A stretch of 64,000 bases of DNA from Brachycybe producta. Taxonomy: Eukaryota; Arthropoda; Diplopoda; Playtdesmida; Andrognathidae. Shown here piece by piece: positions 24,359 through 41,749 of this stretch; the stretch's first letter is position 1, and the number at the start of each line of letters is the position of its first letter. The stretch lies in the NCBI GenBank assembly GCA_036925085.1, contig JAUPFP010000085.1, forward strand, positions 402,501-466,500, in the 5' to 3' direction. Below the pieces are notes generated by a model. It saw nothing but the letters and a program-made list of their open reading frames with translations. It had not been told where the DNA came from and did no database searches. Position numbers and translations under genes: made by a program.

Positions 24359-25532
24359 GAATTGTATGTTTGTTACGTTCTTTTTCTTTTCTTGCGTCGT
24401 CTTTTGACTTTTCTTCTCAAGTGCGTTTTTTTTTGACCAATTACGATGCGTCTTTACGTCCTCGTTTTATTTTTCTGTTGTCTTCATTTTGTGTTGTTTC
24501 ACGATTTCTTATGTGTTGGATCAAATGTTTTATTAACGGACAAAACTGAGGCGAAAAAGTATTCTTAAAGTAAAGTTTCTCGAATAGCGCCTATTTTGCA
24601 GCTCATTGTAATAGCCTCACTGTAACCCAAAGCTTGTGACGTCAGAGGTGTTGATCAAAAACTTTGGCTTGTGTCATTTTCTCTGATAGAAAAGAGATTA
24701 TAAGAGAAAATATAACAAAGAAAAGTTCTCAACTGTTTAAAATAAAAGGTTTTATGAGTACTTTTGTTATTATCCTTTTTTTTATCAAACAAAATGACAC
24801 AATCGTAGGTTTTCGATCAACCCATCTGACGTCAGAAGCTTCATTTTACTGGGAGGACATCATATTTTACGCTGTTTTCCTTCAGCCGTAGTAAACTTTC
24901 ACTTTATGTCTGCTTGATAAAAGACTAGAGTAAAAGTTTCGATTCTTCGAGTCGGCGGAAGTGCAATTTGGAGCCGGTTTTACTAAAATAGCCTCGTTCG
25001 CAGACGATTTCAGATTGAGGAAAAAGGCTTACGATATTTGCATTGTTTTTCTACGTCATGTGTTTTATCTATTCAACGAGCAAATTTTAGAGGTCGCAAC
25101 AACCCAAGATTGTAATTCTTTAAGATATTTTTTAACCTCAAATTGTCTTCCGTTTGTTCCCCTCTATATTTCTAGTTATTTACATTCTGAAACTGTTTCA
25201 AAATGATGCCTAAAACTGTTCCTTGCCTCATTTATAGCAAATTGACATAAGGTTTATGCGTTTTCTAGAAAAGTTAAGTACGACAATTCCGATTTCTATC
25301 AAAAACGTACATCGTACTACGAACCTTGTTTCAGCTACGAATGCTAAACGAAACTAATTTGTAATGAAACGTTTTAAACTTTTGTTGTTTTTGATTCATG
25401 AATTATTTTGCCATTAAACCTTTTTATAAGAAGCAAAAAAAATCTTGCGGTTTTTTTCTTTTTTTTTTTTGCACCTTTTTAATCAATTAAACCCAACAAT
25501 AAAAATGGTGTTAAGAAAATTGTATTCTAAGA
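24359..25532. other. Convergent intergenic region NTF2-PSMA7
   Basis: No gene is recognised. The plus-strand ORFs at 24,664-24,891 and 24,961-25,206 have no family signature. TGACGTCAGA words occur near 24,637 and 24,829. AT-rich 3'-flank of both genes. Confidence 0.5.
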
Positions 25533-28454
<2,922 letters not shown>

Positions 28455-31400
28455 TTAAAAATGCGCCGTTTGACGATCAATTTCCATTAAATCGTCCATT
28501 ACCTATAAATAGAAGTTTAATTTTATGTATAAAAAAGATATGAATGAATGCAAATAATGTTTGAATCGAATGACGTATAAAAATAAATTAATAAATGAGA
28601 AAAAATATATTTAAAAACTTTTGGGAGAATTAATTAATAAGCCACTGGCCATTTTTTTTTTGAAAAAAGCAAATAATTTTCCACATTTTAACCAATTCAA
28701 AATTTAAACTGTGCTCTTTAAAACTCAGGCCTTTTTGTACATATTTATAAAATTATATAGGCCTATTTTTATATTTTTGGCCGTTTTTGAAGAAAAAAGC
28801 TAATTCCCCATTTTTTACGAATTTTTACAGTTTTTAAAATAAATGAAATACGAAATACGAGAATAATAAATGAAAGAATGAACAAATAAATAACAGTTTC
28901 ATAAAACAAATAAGATACAATTAGACAAAAAGACAAAATAGATTTATAAAATAAAAAAAAAATAAAAAATTTTCAAACCTGATCACAAGTGGTTCCAATC
29001 TTCTTTGCAAGTTCAACCCTTTCGGTGGTCGACAAAGTGATAAACTTCCAAAGCAAATCACCATCAAGAATATTCTTTGATGGATTCATCAGAAACTTTC
29101 TTCTACTTTGATGCATTCTGAAAAAAAAAACATACTCAAATAATAAATCCGTTTCCTGTCTCGCTCTCCTCTCTCTTTAGTAAAGACTAGATCCTTTCTA
29201 GACCTGTAAGCTTTTGGATTCAATCCGGCCGTATGTGGAATATGTGTTATTAAGACGTTTTGCAACATCAATAGGCGACGATACGTTTTCTCGGGAATGG
29301 GAAACAAAAATGACAAACTACCATCGAGAGTCGCTATTATGAAAAACAAACAAAAAACATAAAAACTAACTTCCAATTGAGGACGCAAGATCTCCATTTA
29401 CCAAACATAGAAACATGTCTGTTATCTACAGCGTTTGAGCTTGTCCTTTCGACGGACGGATCGGAAAGTTTGCTCTTTATTCGAAAAAAACTATTGACAT
29501 TGGAACCGATGTGAAAATCACCACGTCTTAGAAGACGCTGGCCGCCAAAACTTTCCCTAGCTTCTGGGCGATACACGTATAGAATTATATTCTTGTCCAC
29601 ATCGGAAACTAAAAAATAAAATCAATAGAAAGAAGTTAAAGTTTAGAAGGACCGAACAAAATTAGAGACGACAGCTACAAACCCAAAAATCCCATCTGGT
29701 TATTGTCAACAAAAAAGTCCAAGCTATAAACTTCCAACGGTTTAACATCCTGTGATCAGAAGAGAAAAAAACATGATAAAAACGGCTTAACAGTAAAACA
29801 AAGAATTCAAGAAACCCGATAGAAACCCCAAGAATCCCTTTGGAAAAATCCAAATAACAAAAATGGCAGTATTTCGTAAACGTTCCATTGAAATGAGCTC
29901 ATTTTCAGTACAGCGCTCTCCTATTTTACACAGGCGATCACTTACGTCCCACTTCTTTCTCTCTTTCTTTCTTTTCTTTTTCGCAACACGTAGAAAAATT
30001 TATTCTTCTAAAATGTAAACTCATTTATATTATACAATTAAAATGGTTATAGTTTTAAAAAAATTTTGAAATTAAATAGGTAGCATCCTTCGATGGTACA
30101 GAATCTTTTAAATTTAATTCATTATTTTAGGTGATACCGCGTTTCTGAGTTTATCGACCAGAAAAAGAAAAACTTCAAAATTTCATCTAAATTAAATTAT
30201 ATAATTATTTAGTCGATTTATGATTTTGCTTTTCACATCGTTAAACGTCACTTACGACACATACAACATGCAAAAGGATTCATTCAGATATCTGGTCTCG
30301 TTTCCGAGAAATAACGGGAAGAACTTTTGACAACCATACTGAATCACAGATAAAAAATTTTGTTCATTTTCTTAGCAAATTTACTGAGTTATTTAAGGCT
30401 TCTTCTACTCATCAGTTCGTAGGTTATATAATTTAAAACAAAAAAAAACAAGCAGAAACTAAATTACCCTTCCGACAAGAGAAAGAGTTCGAACTTCATC
30501 CTGAAAGCGAAGAAGAGAAATACTCTTATAAATATCAGCAACCAATATGAGGTTCTTTAATGACAAAGCCGAATGAATGTAGATCTGAGTATCGATGAAC
30601 GCGACTCCAACTAGATCGTTATCTTTAAGCTGCCAAACATAGATCTGAACCAACAAATTAAAAGAACGTTTTATATAATTTTTAAGTGTCAATGAAGTCG
30701 GATGTCTATATTGCAACCTTTTGTCCAATGCAACTGAGAAGATAGCCAACAACCTGACAAAGTGTCGTCACCGGACCTTTCTGCTCTTTACTATACAAAG
30801 TCTTTATTCTGTTTTTCGTCAAAGGCTGTCCCGGTTCAGGAACAACTTCGATCACATCCAGAATAATTATCTATGCAAATGCAACAAAATCAAACACGTG
30901 AAAACAGGATTTAATGTTAAGCGAACTTATGTCTCAGTTTAACTAACCCTTCCTCTGCTAGATACATCCTCGCCGTAACTGTAATTCGTTCCAATAGCCA
31001 AATATCCCTTCAATCCACTCCTTGCACCTTCGTACGACAGGCTCACGTTTTTTAAGCAAGTTACGTGTTCCCACTCTTCCAAATCGATTCTTCGAACAAA
31101 AACACAAAACCAATTTCAGCCCAATGCCTTCAAATAGGCGCTTCATTTGGCCAGCTCAAGATTATTTTCATAATTATACATTATAATGTTATTGCCGCCA
31201 CTTTTTGATGTTTTTTTAATTTCTGCAACCAGTTTCAACAATCCAGAAAAATTCTCAGGGCATTTTAACGCCTTTAGATTTTGTTTTTTTTTAAATGGTT
31301 TATGAACAACTTATTTTCAAACTCTGATTATTCTGTCTTTCAGGAGCAAAATTAAGAGAAATTGGAAAGTGTTTTTGAAATTAGAAGGGAAGCTCAAACA

Positions 31401-34400
31401 CTTAAGGGTATTTTCATGTTTTCATTTTTCATAAAAATGTCATCTGCTTCAAGTTGAGCCATTTTCAAACTCACATAAAAAGCTTATTTTGAAAGATATT
31501 GAGGTACCTTCTAGTTTTGAAAAAACTACAAATTTCTTTTCATTTTGCGCCCTAAAAATAATAAACAAGAGTTCAACAGGTGTTTACACTTTAAAACTAC
31601 CATAAGTTATGTTTAAAAAACTAGGAATAAGGAGAAAAATACTACTGCATCTTGAGAATAACTTCTAATTTTATGTAACAGAACGCACCAATTGTCAATC
31701 ATTTTAAAAAAAAGTGTGAGATGTGCAACAGCTACTTTAATATAAAAAGCAGATATACCCTTAAAAATAAAGCTCATTCTAGACCCAATGTGAAACACAA
31801 TTGGCTACCTTGTGTTCGGAATCACTTCCCAGCTAACGGGAGAAAACAGTTGAACGCTAAACTTGTCAATATTAGGATAAATAAAACGCTCATCTGAAAT
31901 TGAAAAGAACAATATTAGTTAACAAGAGCAACTTAACACTTTTGTCATTGAAACCTCTTTCGAGCATCTCGAATTCCTTCTCGTCTCCTGCAGCTTTCAC
32001 AATCCGATTGCATGGCTCGGTCACACTGGTTACGACACAATAAGTCTGCAATAAGATAATCGTATAACTATTTAACACCTATTCTGTATTTAAAATGTCA
32101 ATGGATGTCTCGAACCTTGCTTTCCACATGATAACTGATAAAATGAGGAGTACAACGAAGAGGAACTTTGCGTACTGGCCACGAAGAATCGTAAGACAAA
32201 TGTGTCGGTAAAACGCTTATCCTCAAATCACCCTTTTTACAATAAAGAAAGACGAAGTTTTACGATGGATGCAAATCTTGTACGCCACAACGTTTATCAT
32301 AACGCCTACATTAGAAATGATTTTTGTTCAAACTGTTTTCTACTAAAGCTAAAATAATTGTACTATTTTGAGGATTAACTCTAGGTACAGACTAACTCTA
32401 GAAGTCTTCCGTCTAACTTTTATGCAAATTATTTTTTAGAAATTATGCATTTGATGTCCACCCAACCCAAAAAAGTTTTTTTATTTTTATGAAATAAGTG
32501 AATTCATGTGACTTTTTGCTATTTTTGATTAAACTGATTATTATTGCACATATGGCACTCTTTTATGATATAATAATATAGCAAACGAGCTCAGAACCAT
32601 AATCGCACGTGTGTGTAAACTGTTGGCCTTATTGATGATATTGTTCAAAATACACGTTTTATGGCAGCTAAAACGAACAAATTTCACAAGCGTCTGCGCA
32701 AAAACAAACAAAACAAAATAATCCCGAAGGTCTGTTTTAAAACTGTGCATCATCAAGATATTAGTCCAATTACCCTTCTAGTTTCTAAAAAACTTTCTTT
32801 TAACATTGCGTGTAATAACTAGAATAAACATGCGCTTTAATTTAAAGCAACATTTTGCAGCTCTCGGCAAGAAATTACCAATTTATTAAAATAGAGAAAT
32901 CCTTTCGGACAATTAATATTGTGAAATGGAGCGAAAGAAGTGACGGATCCATCGATACCCATCGGATGTGCCCGTAGTTCACCTCTTGCAGTCAAGAATA
33001 ACCAATGTGGATAAGGGCCACAAATAAAAACCTAAAAAAACGAGGAAATCGAAGATCACAACAACTATGATTATTCTCGATAAATAGAATTATATTCGTA
33101 CTCCAGAATATCCTGCAACGTCTTCAAAATATCGATAGTGTGCAACACGTCCAACACCGACGGGAGGCTCGTCTTCTTTCTTCCTTGGTTTATGGAGCTT
33201 TCGTTCTCTCAAAATCATGTTATGAGTGATCTTACGAAACCTTAATTTAAGATGATTCTCAGTCTGCGTCTCGTAAAACGGAAACGCCTCATAAATATAT
33301 GTGTCTTCGTCGATCTTAGCCTAAAATCAAATTATATCAATTGCGTTCAAAAAGTTGTAGCATAATCTTTAGAATTGTACCAGAAGTAGAGGTCGCGACC
33401 CTCTGTTTCCCAGTCCGACAAGAATCAACTCTTTCACAGCTGGCATCGATTGTGTCGGCTTGTCGAAGCCTCCACTGATTAAAGAAACCCAAGCATAGCT
33501 ATAATGATTGCAAATATATGTTGCGTTCGATAAAGACTAACCCTGGTCCGGTTGATGACGCTGTAGCTTGAATACTATCTACTAAAACTTTGGGACCAAC
33601 CGGAAAGTTTTTAACTAAATATGCTAATCCAAAATCAGGCAAACTATAAATCTAAATTATAATGAAATCCGTTAAAAATAGCACATACAATGGTAACTGT
33701 TTAAGGTGGTTTTAAGGTGTAAATGATTCTCAAACGCTCAGTATTCTGCTTTTCAGGAGCAAAATGAAGAAAAACTTTGAACATGTTTTGAAAAGTAGAA
33801 GGGTAGAATAAACAGTTAAGTGTATTTTCATGTTGCTACAGTGTCTTTTAAAATGAACTTTTTATGCCAGTTTGAAAATGACAGAACTTTTAGCAGAAGA
33901 AGTTTAGTAGTCGTCATTTTTTTAATTTGTCTACAAAAAGTTTATTTTGAAAGATAGCAACACAGAAATACCCTTAAATGATTGAGCTACCCTTCTAATT
34001 TCTAAAACACTTCCCAGTTTCTCTTAATTTTGCTCCAGAAAGACGGAATATTTAAGAGTTCAAAAATCAGCTGTTCGTAAATCATCTTAAGTAATCAGTT
34101 TACTCTTCTAGTTTCTAAAACAGCTTCACTTTTGAAAACTTTCTAACCGATTAAAACATTGCGTCTTCTATGCAGGCACAATGAATTCAAATCACCTCAA
34201 GAAGCCCATTATCTCGTGCAACAATCAACCAATAAGTAGCCTCAACTTCAGACTGTTTATTCTTCGTCGAATCTCTGTCGATGAATAAAACACACATCAA
34301 ATTGTACACTGAAAAAAGCAACCACACGATCCTTACGAAGATTCCTGTTCTTTAAACGCAAACGATGATCCAGCCATATCCATATCAGTAACATCTCCAG

Positions 34401-37400
34401 AACCGTAAAGTAGTTCGTCTTCATCGTTTGTTTCACTAGAAACAACCACAATAAGTCAAAACAGAAACTAATAATGTTACATACAACGTACAGTTTCGAT
34501 CCTCTCAGAGGATCTTTAACTTTGGTAGCAGCTGCGGCTTTAGATGGTGACGTAACAGTGAGATCGGACTTTAACGACAAACTAAAAAGGCCACTCCGAT
34601 CCTTGTATGAACACACAGTCAAAATCTTTGTTTTCTTTACAATCAAAAGATTAAAATAAGAGCAGGAAAAACATTTTAAAAGAGTTGATTCTAACTAGTG
34701 AAAACCTGTACCCGTATTATTGGAGGTTTTGTTATGGCCAGTCTGGCTAATCCAGAAAGACTGCTTTTGCGTAACGTAAGTAAAATCAACTGTCCTTCTT
34801 CGCCCATGATAGTGATGTAAGGATCAGCAACGGTCGCATGTACGATCGGAGAACCGATATCGAGTGGAATGTGCTGCAACTGCTTAACTGGATAAAAACA
34901 ATAATATACACTTTTGGTTGCTGAAAACTTCGGAGGCATTTTGTAATCACTTTTCGCTACTTTTCAACTTTAATAAATTTACAAACTTTTTAAGGATTTT
35001 TTGAGCAACCCCTTTACCTTAACCTTTAACCCCAACCTGTTAATGCCTTTAGTTGCAGCTCCAATGATTATTAGGCTTATAGAATTTAAGAATTTTGTGT
35101 ACAGTGAAAACGTTTAACACGAAAATGGATAAATGTGTTAAATCTATTCTTTTCGGATTGATTTTTCAACATATTTAAATTCGTTTAAAACGAAACGGAT
35201 CTTGTTGATTTCAAGAATAGAAATCTAGCTAAAACCCTATTCATAACAAGGCCCGGTTTTCGAAGAAAGCATCAAAGTAAAAGAAAACCTATTTGATACA
35301 CCAAAAACCACTTAAATAAGTTGTCGGGATTCTTGAATTCGCTTCTTTTCTAGACAATAAACTTATAAAACTGTTGTCAAACTTGTGTCTTTCGTGCCGT
35401 TTTCTAGGAGTACCCTAAACTCACATACATACAATTCGTTTGACACGAAAAAATAATTAGGTCCCCTTTCATTTCGTATTAAATGATTTCCCTTATATTT
35501 GTATATTAAAACATACTTTTGACTTTTGTAGGTTTTTGCAAATTATCAAGTTAGGGTTGTGAGGGCACTCATGAACTGCTGAAGATGTATCGAGACATTT
35601 CAGGATTTTTAATTATGGTCTTTCATAAAAATAAGTACGTATTTTTCTTACCGCCTTCGAGCAGTCTTACACCCATTGGAGACACCTGAACGATGTATTT
35701 GTTATCTCCTACATTACCAGCGAACACCGTCGTCGCCTGAGTGCTGAAACCACTGTGATCTAGTTCGTTAATTTCTTGACCCGTTTGCAAAATCTAAACG
35801 AGAAAACCAATTTATACTTAAAACACAAATTTGCACATTATACATTACGCCTCGTAACTAAAAGACGCAAGTACAATTACCATACTACTATCGCATCTGC
35901 TCAAAATCAGAAAAGCGTGATGAAGTTCCGGCTTTTCGGGTGGCTTAGCAACATCCACGTCCGCTTTCTTCTCCTCGATAATCTCGAAATCCTTGACTGC
36001 TTCCGTGTTCTCCTCAACAGAAATCGTTTCGATCTGTTTATCTTTTTCTTCGTCCTCCTTCGGCTTTTCTTCCTAAAAAGAAAAAAAAGCAAATCGCTTA
36101 GAAGAATTATCAGCAATTGAGAACGCTAATTGACTATTACTTCCGACTTCTCGATCTTGTCTTTCGAAGATCCGATTACGGTCCACATATCGATGCAACC
36201 GGGAAGATCAAATGTGGTCACAACTTGTGGACGAATGTTTCGCTATTAAATGAAATAAAAAAATGTCAGTGATTAAAACAACAAACGTAAAAGGTCATTA
36301 AAAAGTAACCTGCAGAACAGAAAGAGCTCCGTTCTTTCCGTAACCGGAAGTAGTAACCAGTTCGATATCGGGATCGACATTTGTAGCAAATTCTTCCGAT
36401 TGAAAGGCCGGTTCTCCCATACAAATGGTTCCACAAGGACCGATGTTCAAGAGACTGTCGCAAACTTCAAACACGTAGGAAGTGATCTGAACGGATGCTT
36501 GATCCTCGCTTCCGTACACTTCTAATTCGTCAGGGTCTTCGATGAGAGCAACATCGGAAGCTGAAATATACGACAGTCGAGACGTGATGTGAACGGAGAG
36601 GCTAAAATACACTTTGCAATAAAAAATACCCATCCAATCGCCAATAGCGTCGCAACGCTTTCTTTTAGACTGTGGTTCCTCCTTTAGAGAAATGAATTCA
36701 CATAAAGTTCTCAGTTAAAAAAAACACTCAATACAATTGCCGAAATTTTTACTTCGCCGTTTGATTTATCTTCCGCTTTATCGTTATTTATCTTAGCATC
36801 GGCGGCATTTACGTCATCGTAAGTGACCTTTTCCGTATAACGTAGCAGCAAAGAATTTCCAAGACGTGATCCGAGAAACAGGTAACCTTCTTCGCACATA
36901 CAGATCTACGAATAAATAACCATTTACAAAAGTTTTTTAATATGGGCAAACGTAAATTTGAACTAAACACAATGAATAATTTCAAAATTCGTTAGAAACA
37001 AGAAAAGACAAAAAACATTAATGTAATTTTTATAACGTTATCTTAAAAAATACAATTACAAGCAGTTCGAATTTAGAAACGACCAAATTTCATCAATAAA
37101 ATCCTTTTTTTTTTAAGTGACATTCAAGTTAAAAACACAAAATAAAACTAATTGGCCATTTTCAAATTAGGCCTACTATAAAACATTTTTTTTTGTAAAA
37201 AAATAAACGCTCAATGAATGCTAACCTTAAAAACTTTCCATAGATAAAAAGTTTTTTCTCGCATTCCGTTTCAAACTAACTTTAATTTTAACCTATGCTT
37301 CAGAAAAACTGGAATTAAAACCTAAAACAGATGTACTTTAACGGTACATTTACAGTATTCTAAACACCTGCTTAAAATTAAGCTTAGTTTGCACTAATGC

Positions 37401-40329
37401 TGTTAATCGAAGTTTTTTAGAGGAAAAAATCTATTTTTATAATCTTACAATCACATTCTTAAAAAAAGTTACACTTGAAAATCGTCCACAGCCTTGACAT
37501 AAAGCGTTTTGCCAAAGGTTATGCTTTAAAGTTTTAAAATATAGAAGTAATAATCTTTATATTTTTACATTATGTTGGAGTTCTTGATTTCGAAGCATTT
37601 TTGCCTTTAGAAGATTTTGACTAATTCTTTTCCAAAATATTATAAAAATATAAGTTTGATGTTTCTCCCTTATCTTTTCTAGTTTTTAACAAAGTGTGCT
37701 GTTTTAATTATGTACAATAATTCACAATAGTTTAGCAATTCAAAATAATTACACATGTTGTTAAAACGCTGGCTGCAGCTTTGTCGAAATTAAAATTGCG
37801 CACGCTACGCATTCCATCGACGACCAATGTTACGACGTATCTTTTAAAATAAAAAACATAATTCAAAATGAGATATTGCATAACTAAGTGTATCTGCTTT
37901 GTGTTCGAAACTCACAATTCACCGCCTTTTAACGAAATGACAAGTTTATCATGCGCAATGAACGCAACTTGAGCACAGTCTAACGAGATTCTTAACGAAT
38001 CTTGGTCTTCTACAATAAATTATTAAAACGCCAATTATAACTCGTCTCGTGAATAAATTTATCTCCGTTATGTTGAAATTTACTTAAAGGAAATGCAGTC
38101 GAATTCTCCGTAATACTATTCAACGCAACACCGAAAGGTGGAATACTTTGATTCAGATACAGCAACGAATTCACGGCCATAATAATTACACCACCTATAG
38201 TTTTAGTGAAAATTAATACAAATTTTTAAGTGTAAATCACACTTCTAGTTTCTAAAACTAGAGAAAATGTAGCCAATCTTCTAGTTTTTGAAACTAGAAG
38301 GGTGGCTACATCTTCGTAGACTCCGCAACCTCCAATATCATATTGTGAATCGTATCAATTCGTACCGATGGGTCTCGGAACGGCCATCACTTGAAAACAA
38401 TCGAAAGGAAGATTTCCAACAGACCAAATGACGGGATGAACTTTCTGTTGAAGGTTCAAAGATATAGCGACCATCGCATACGTGTCTTGACGAATAGCGA
38501 TTCGACTGTTTCGAGTTTTAAAGAAAATGTAACGTAAATAAGGTCCCTTTTAACAAAGAAAATGAAACAAAAACCAAAAGAAACAAACCCAGGCCACGTT
38601 TTGAGCGGCTCATATAAAATGAGCAACGTTGGTTCATAATAACCGTGTAGAAACTGCATATCAGTTACATTCTCCATCCTCTCTTCGACATCCTTGATGT
38701 TGATCGTGTACGATGCAAGAACGGGGGCTTTGCTACAGGCATGCAGAACGAAAGAAAAGATGAGAATTTATCAAGAAGAGATTGTCAAGTCGAAGAAGAG
38801 AGTTGACGACACCTGGTGGTTCCGAGTACGGGATCGGCATCTTCGGATGCAAGATCCTTACGAAACGGCAACACGACGATCTTAGTTCCGTAGACTAACA
38901 TTACGGCACATCTTCCGTCGGGATCGACACGAATGAACGGCAACTGATGAACCATAATGTGACCTTCCTGTTTCATTCAAAACAACAACAAAACAACATT
39001 ACTTTTAAAACTGAAACAAAAAAATAAAAATAATCAATCAAACTTTAAGATCTTCGTCTTCGAAGAAATGAAGCGAAAGAGTTTTGAGATCGTGAGTTCC
39101 GGGATCGTATTCGACGATAGATAACTAAAAAAACAAGAGGAGGAAAATGAATAATTAAGAAAATTCTTAAGCAGCCATTGCAAAATAAGCAAAGAAAACG
39201 AAGAATGAACTAGAAATCTGGTTATTTCTGATTACTGCTTTCGAAAACAAGAAGAGTAGATAAATAATTTGAGGATATGCCAATTTTAAAAAAAAATAAG
39301 ATAAATTTGAAAGTGTTTTATAAACTACAATGGTAGTTCAATCACGTATTTGGTAATTTCATCTTGATATTTTTTTTAAATATGACTTTGATCACATTTG
39401 ACCATTAACCGACGTTATTTCTTTCTTTTTTGTCTAAAAATGTTTATTTTGAAAGATATCAAAAGGAAAATACTAACTAGTATTAAATCGTACGAAAATA
39501 CTAATGAAAATAAGCAATTCAACCCCTGTTCTATTTTCTGAGGCAATTTCAATTACTCATTTGTGTTGAACCTAAAACGCAAATAATAACCAAAGTTCAA
39601 AAAACTATCTGATCATAAATCATCTTAAGTGATTCGATTACTCTTCTAGTTTCTAAAACATTCACAATTTATTTTGCTTCTGAAACGCCCAGTTCCACTC
39701 CAATGTAACTTTTAATTTGAATATTTTGCAGCGGCTAGTTAAAAAAAAACATCTCAAAATGAAGGATTTCGTGTTTCAAATTCGATTTCTTTACCTTCGC
39801 CTCCTGAAAACTCATTAGAAGAGCGTCTCTTTGCGAACCAGCTAACTGAACCGATTCAAGAGACATGATATTGCCAAACAATTGATAACTCTGCATACAT
39901 TCCAACTTCAGCTTTGGATTCTTCGAATCTGATTGAAAAAAGCACAACTTCATTGACGATCTTCCTCCATATAAATTATATGCCAAAGTTGGAAATTATT
40001 TTGATTAGAACCCCGTTAGCCTCTACGTATGCGCTAGGTGCAAAATATGCAATAATTCTGCAACTTTATCCTAGAGGCTAGCGAATTAATAATCGAAAAA
40101 AAAAATTCTCAAATATCTGTTTACCCTGTTGATCGTTCGTTTGTTGTTTCGTGTCCGATTTCGGAAGATCGAGATCCGGAGTCAAACGAAAAACTTTCAG
40201 TTGATTGACTCCGGCGACGATCAACGATTTTTCCTTCTTATTGAAGAAGTTGCAATAAAGACAGAACTCCATTCCAGTTGCTGGATGAGTCTGCTTATAA
40301 ATTGCATACATTCCGTGCAAAGAAGTCAT
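28455..40329 (-). CDS. CPSF1: Cleavage and polyadenylation specificity factor subunit 1 (CPSF160)
   Basis: Thirty-four exons trace without a break to 1,490 residues (human 1,443). In order they end at: 40125, 39795, 39044, 38813, 38589, 38366, 38084, 37916, 37753, 36753, 36630, 36310, 36141, 35881, 35652, 34712, 34492, 34337, 34196, 33542, 33381, 33102, 32879, 32116, 31955, 31809, 30948, 30718, 30468, 29683, 29402, 29204, 28979, 28455. CPSF160 is the three-propeller scaffold of the polyadenylation specificity factor; with WDR33, CPSF30 and Fip1 it recognises AAUAAA. Landmarks along the protein: [168 protein letters not shown] and the conserved end [13 protein letters not shown]. The linker rich in Glu/Lys near residue 570-620 is less conserved. 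Several introns hold palindromic elements. Confidence 0.97.
31291..31606. mobile_element. Dispersed palindromic element in a CPSF1 intron
   Basis: Starts AAATGGTTTATGAACAACTT and ends TGTTTACACTTTAAAACTAC. The arms carry TATTCTGTCTTTCAGGAGCA and AAGCTTATTTTGAAAGATAT. It lies between the CPSF1 exons 30,948-31,089 and 31,809-31,893. Confidence 0.8.
33701..34090. mobile_element. Dispersed palindromic element in a CPSF1 intron, TTAA at both ends
   Basis: Starts TTAAGGTGGTTTTAAGGTG and ends GTTCGTAAATCATCTTAA. Near full length, with TTTCAGGAGCAAAATGAAG on the left arm and CTACCCTTCTAATTTCTAAA on the right. It lies between the CPSF1 exons 33,542-33,651 and 34,196-34,274. Confidence 0.85.
38225..38315. 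repeat. Short hairpin of the palindromic family core
   Basis: CACTTCTAGTTTCTAAAACT is followed by TAGTTTTTGAAACTAGAAGG, with TGTAGCC on one side and GGCTACA on the other. Only the central TAGTTTCTAAA words of the dispersed family remain, within a CPSF1 intron. Confidence 0.6.
39280..39640. mobile_element. Dispersed palindromic element in a CPSF1 intron (degraded)
   Basis: Contains GTTTATTTTGAAAGATATCA, ATCATCTTAAGTGATTCG and CTCTTCTAGTTTCTAAAACA, in the order seen in other copies. Between the CPSF1 exons 39,044-39,124 and 39,795-39,928. Confidence 0.7.
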
Positions 40330-40544
40330 TTTAATAGGTCTTTATTATTGGATCCTATGAGCAAAACAGAAAACGTAAACAACGTCAAAACAAATAAAAT
40401 CAACGTCGAAATACCTGAAAAACAAAGCGAGACAAAAGAAAACAACGTAAAATTAAGAGAAATTAATAAACAAACCAATTGAAACTAGGCAAAAACAACG
40501 ATAAACCATCCAAAACTAATAAAAAAAAATAAAACAATCATCAG

Positions 40545-40643
40545 TGCATTCCGTTATTCATCGACTTATCCAGCGGTGCGATGTCATTTTCAGTCCATTT
40601 CTATGACATTGACATCACAGCGGTGGATAAATCGATGAATGCA
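40545..40643. mobile_element. Fold-back element upstream of CPSF1
   Basis: TGCATTCCGTTATTCATCGA ... CAGCGGTGCGATGTCA is mirrored by TGACATCACAGCGGTGGATA ... CGATGAATGCA, leaving a short loop. It lies about 220-310 bases upstream of the CPSF1 start codon, so it may overlap the promoter or 5' UTR. Confidence 0.8.
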
Positions 40644-41029
40644 AAAACGCAAAACAAAGACGAAAACATCGTAAAAACATTAGAAAAGAAAAGAAAAAAT
40701 ATTACAAAAACAAACAATAAACTTTGAAACAATTAATACCGCATAAAATGACTTTTACACCGAAAAGTACGTTGTAAACGAACCAAAACGCCGATCGAAA
40801 CTTGAACGAAGATATACGTTCCATGCGTTTACAATTGACTTCACAAAACAGCGGCACGTTTACTTATTATGTCCCTAGATGGCGCTACTTAATTAAATAA
40901 GATTCTCAACATGCGGCCCACAACGCCTAATTTCACATAGTCAAGAAAAGACCAACTGGCCCTCAAAATAAATTAAAATTCGATATTTATATAAGAAACT
41001 AAGATTTAATATAAAAATGATATAAAAAA

Positions 41030-41314
41030 TATAAAGAGAAAGTAGGACGTGCTTTGGAAACTAGAAAGGCTGAGAAGTAGCTTAATTAATTAAGTGTATT
41101 TTCAGGGTAGATATATTTTGAAAAAAAAAATCCAAGACGATATTTTATAATTTGCCTATAAAAAGTTTATTTTAAAACATATCAACATGAAAATACCTTT
41201 AAGTGATTGAGGTAAAATTCTAGTTTATAAAACACATTCAAATTATTATTCATTTTGCTCCTGAAAGATAGAATAATTAATAAGAATTCACAAACCAGCT
41301 GTTCATAAACCATC
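41030..41314. mobile_element. Dispersed palindromic element
   Basis: GGAAACTAGAAAGGCTGAGA, AAGTTTATTTTAAAACATAT, TTAAGTGATTGAGGTAAAAT, ATTTTGCTCCTGAAAGATAG and CAGCTGTTCATAAACCATCC follow the family order. Confidence 0.75.
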
Positions 41315-41749
41315 CCTATTTTTTTTTTTTTTTCATTTCTAGATATTAATTATTTAAGTCAAAAATTTGCAAACAAATTCCGGAAAAATCAAAATCCACC
41401 TTTAAATTCCGCAATAAATAACCTACCTTTTCCTAATAAACAACACAATATTTTTTTATAAAAAATTTTTATTATAAAAATAGATGTTAGTAAGAACCTC
41501 GTTTCATAAAAATATAAATTTATTACAAGTTATAAATGTAAATTGTTAACTTCTACTATGATTTTTAGTAGATAAATAGTTACAACTCTGCCTCAAAATA
41601 TCGAGGTCTCATGTTTGATAATTATCGTTTTATACGAATCAATCGCTTATTAATTTTATAATTGGAACAGTCCTAATAAATAGGTCCCCATCGCCAATTT
41701 AAATAAACCATAGCTTGTTGGAAAGATCTCGTCGAGCTGAATATAAATA

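Noticed and set aside
34257-34646. 129-residue minus-strand ORF as a separate gene
   Set aside because: It runs through three CPSF1 exons and the introns between them; splice sites and conservation place the exons in CPSF1.
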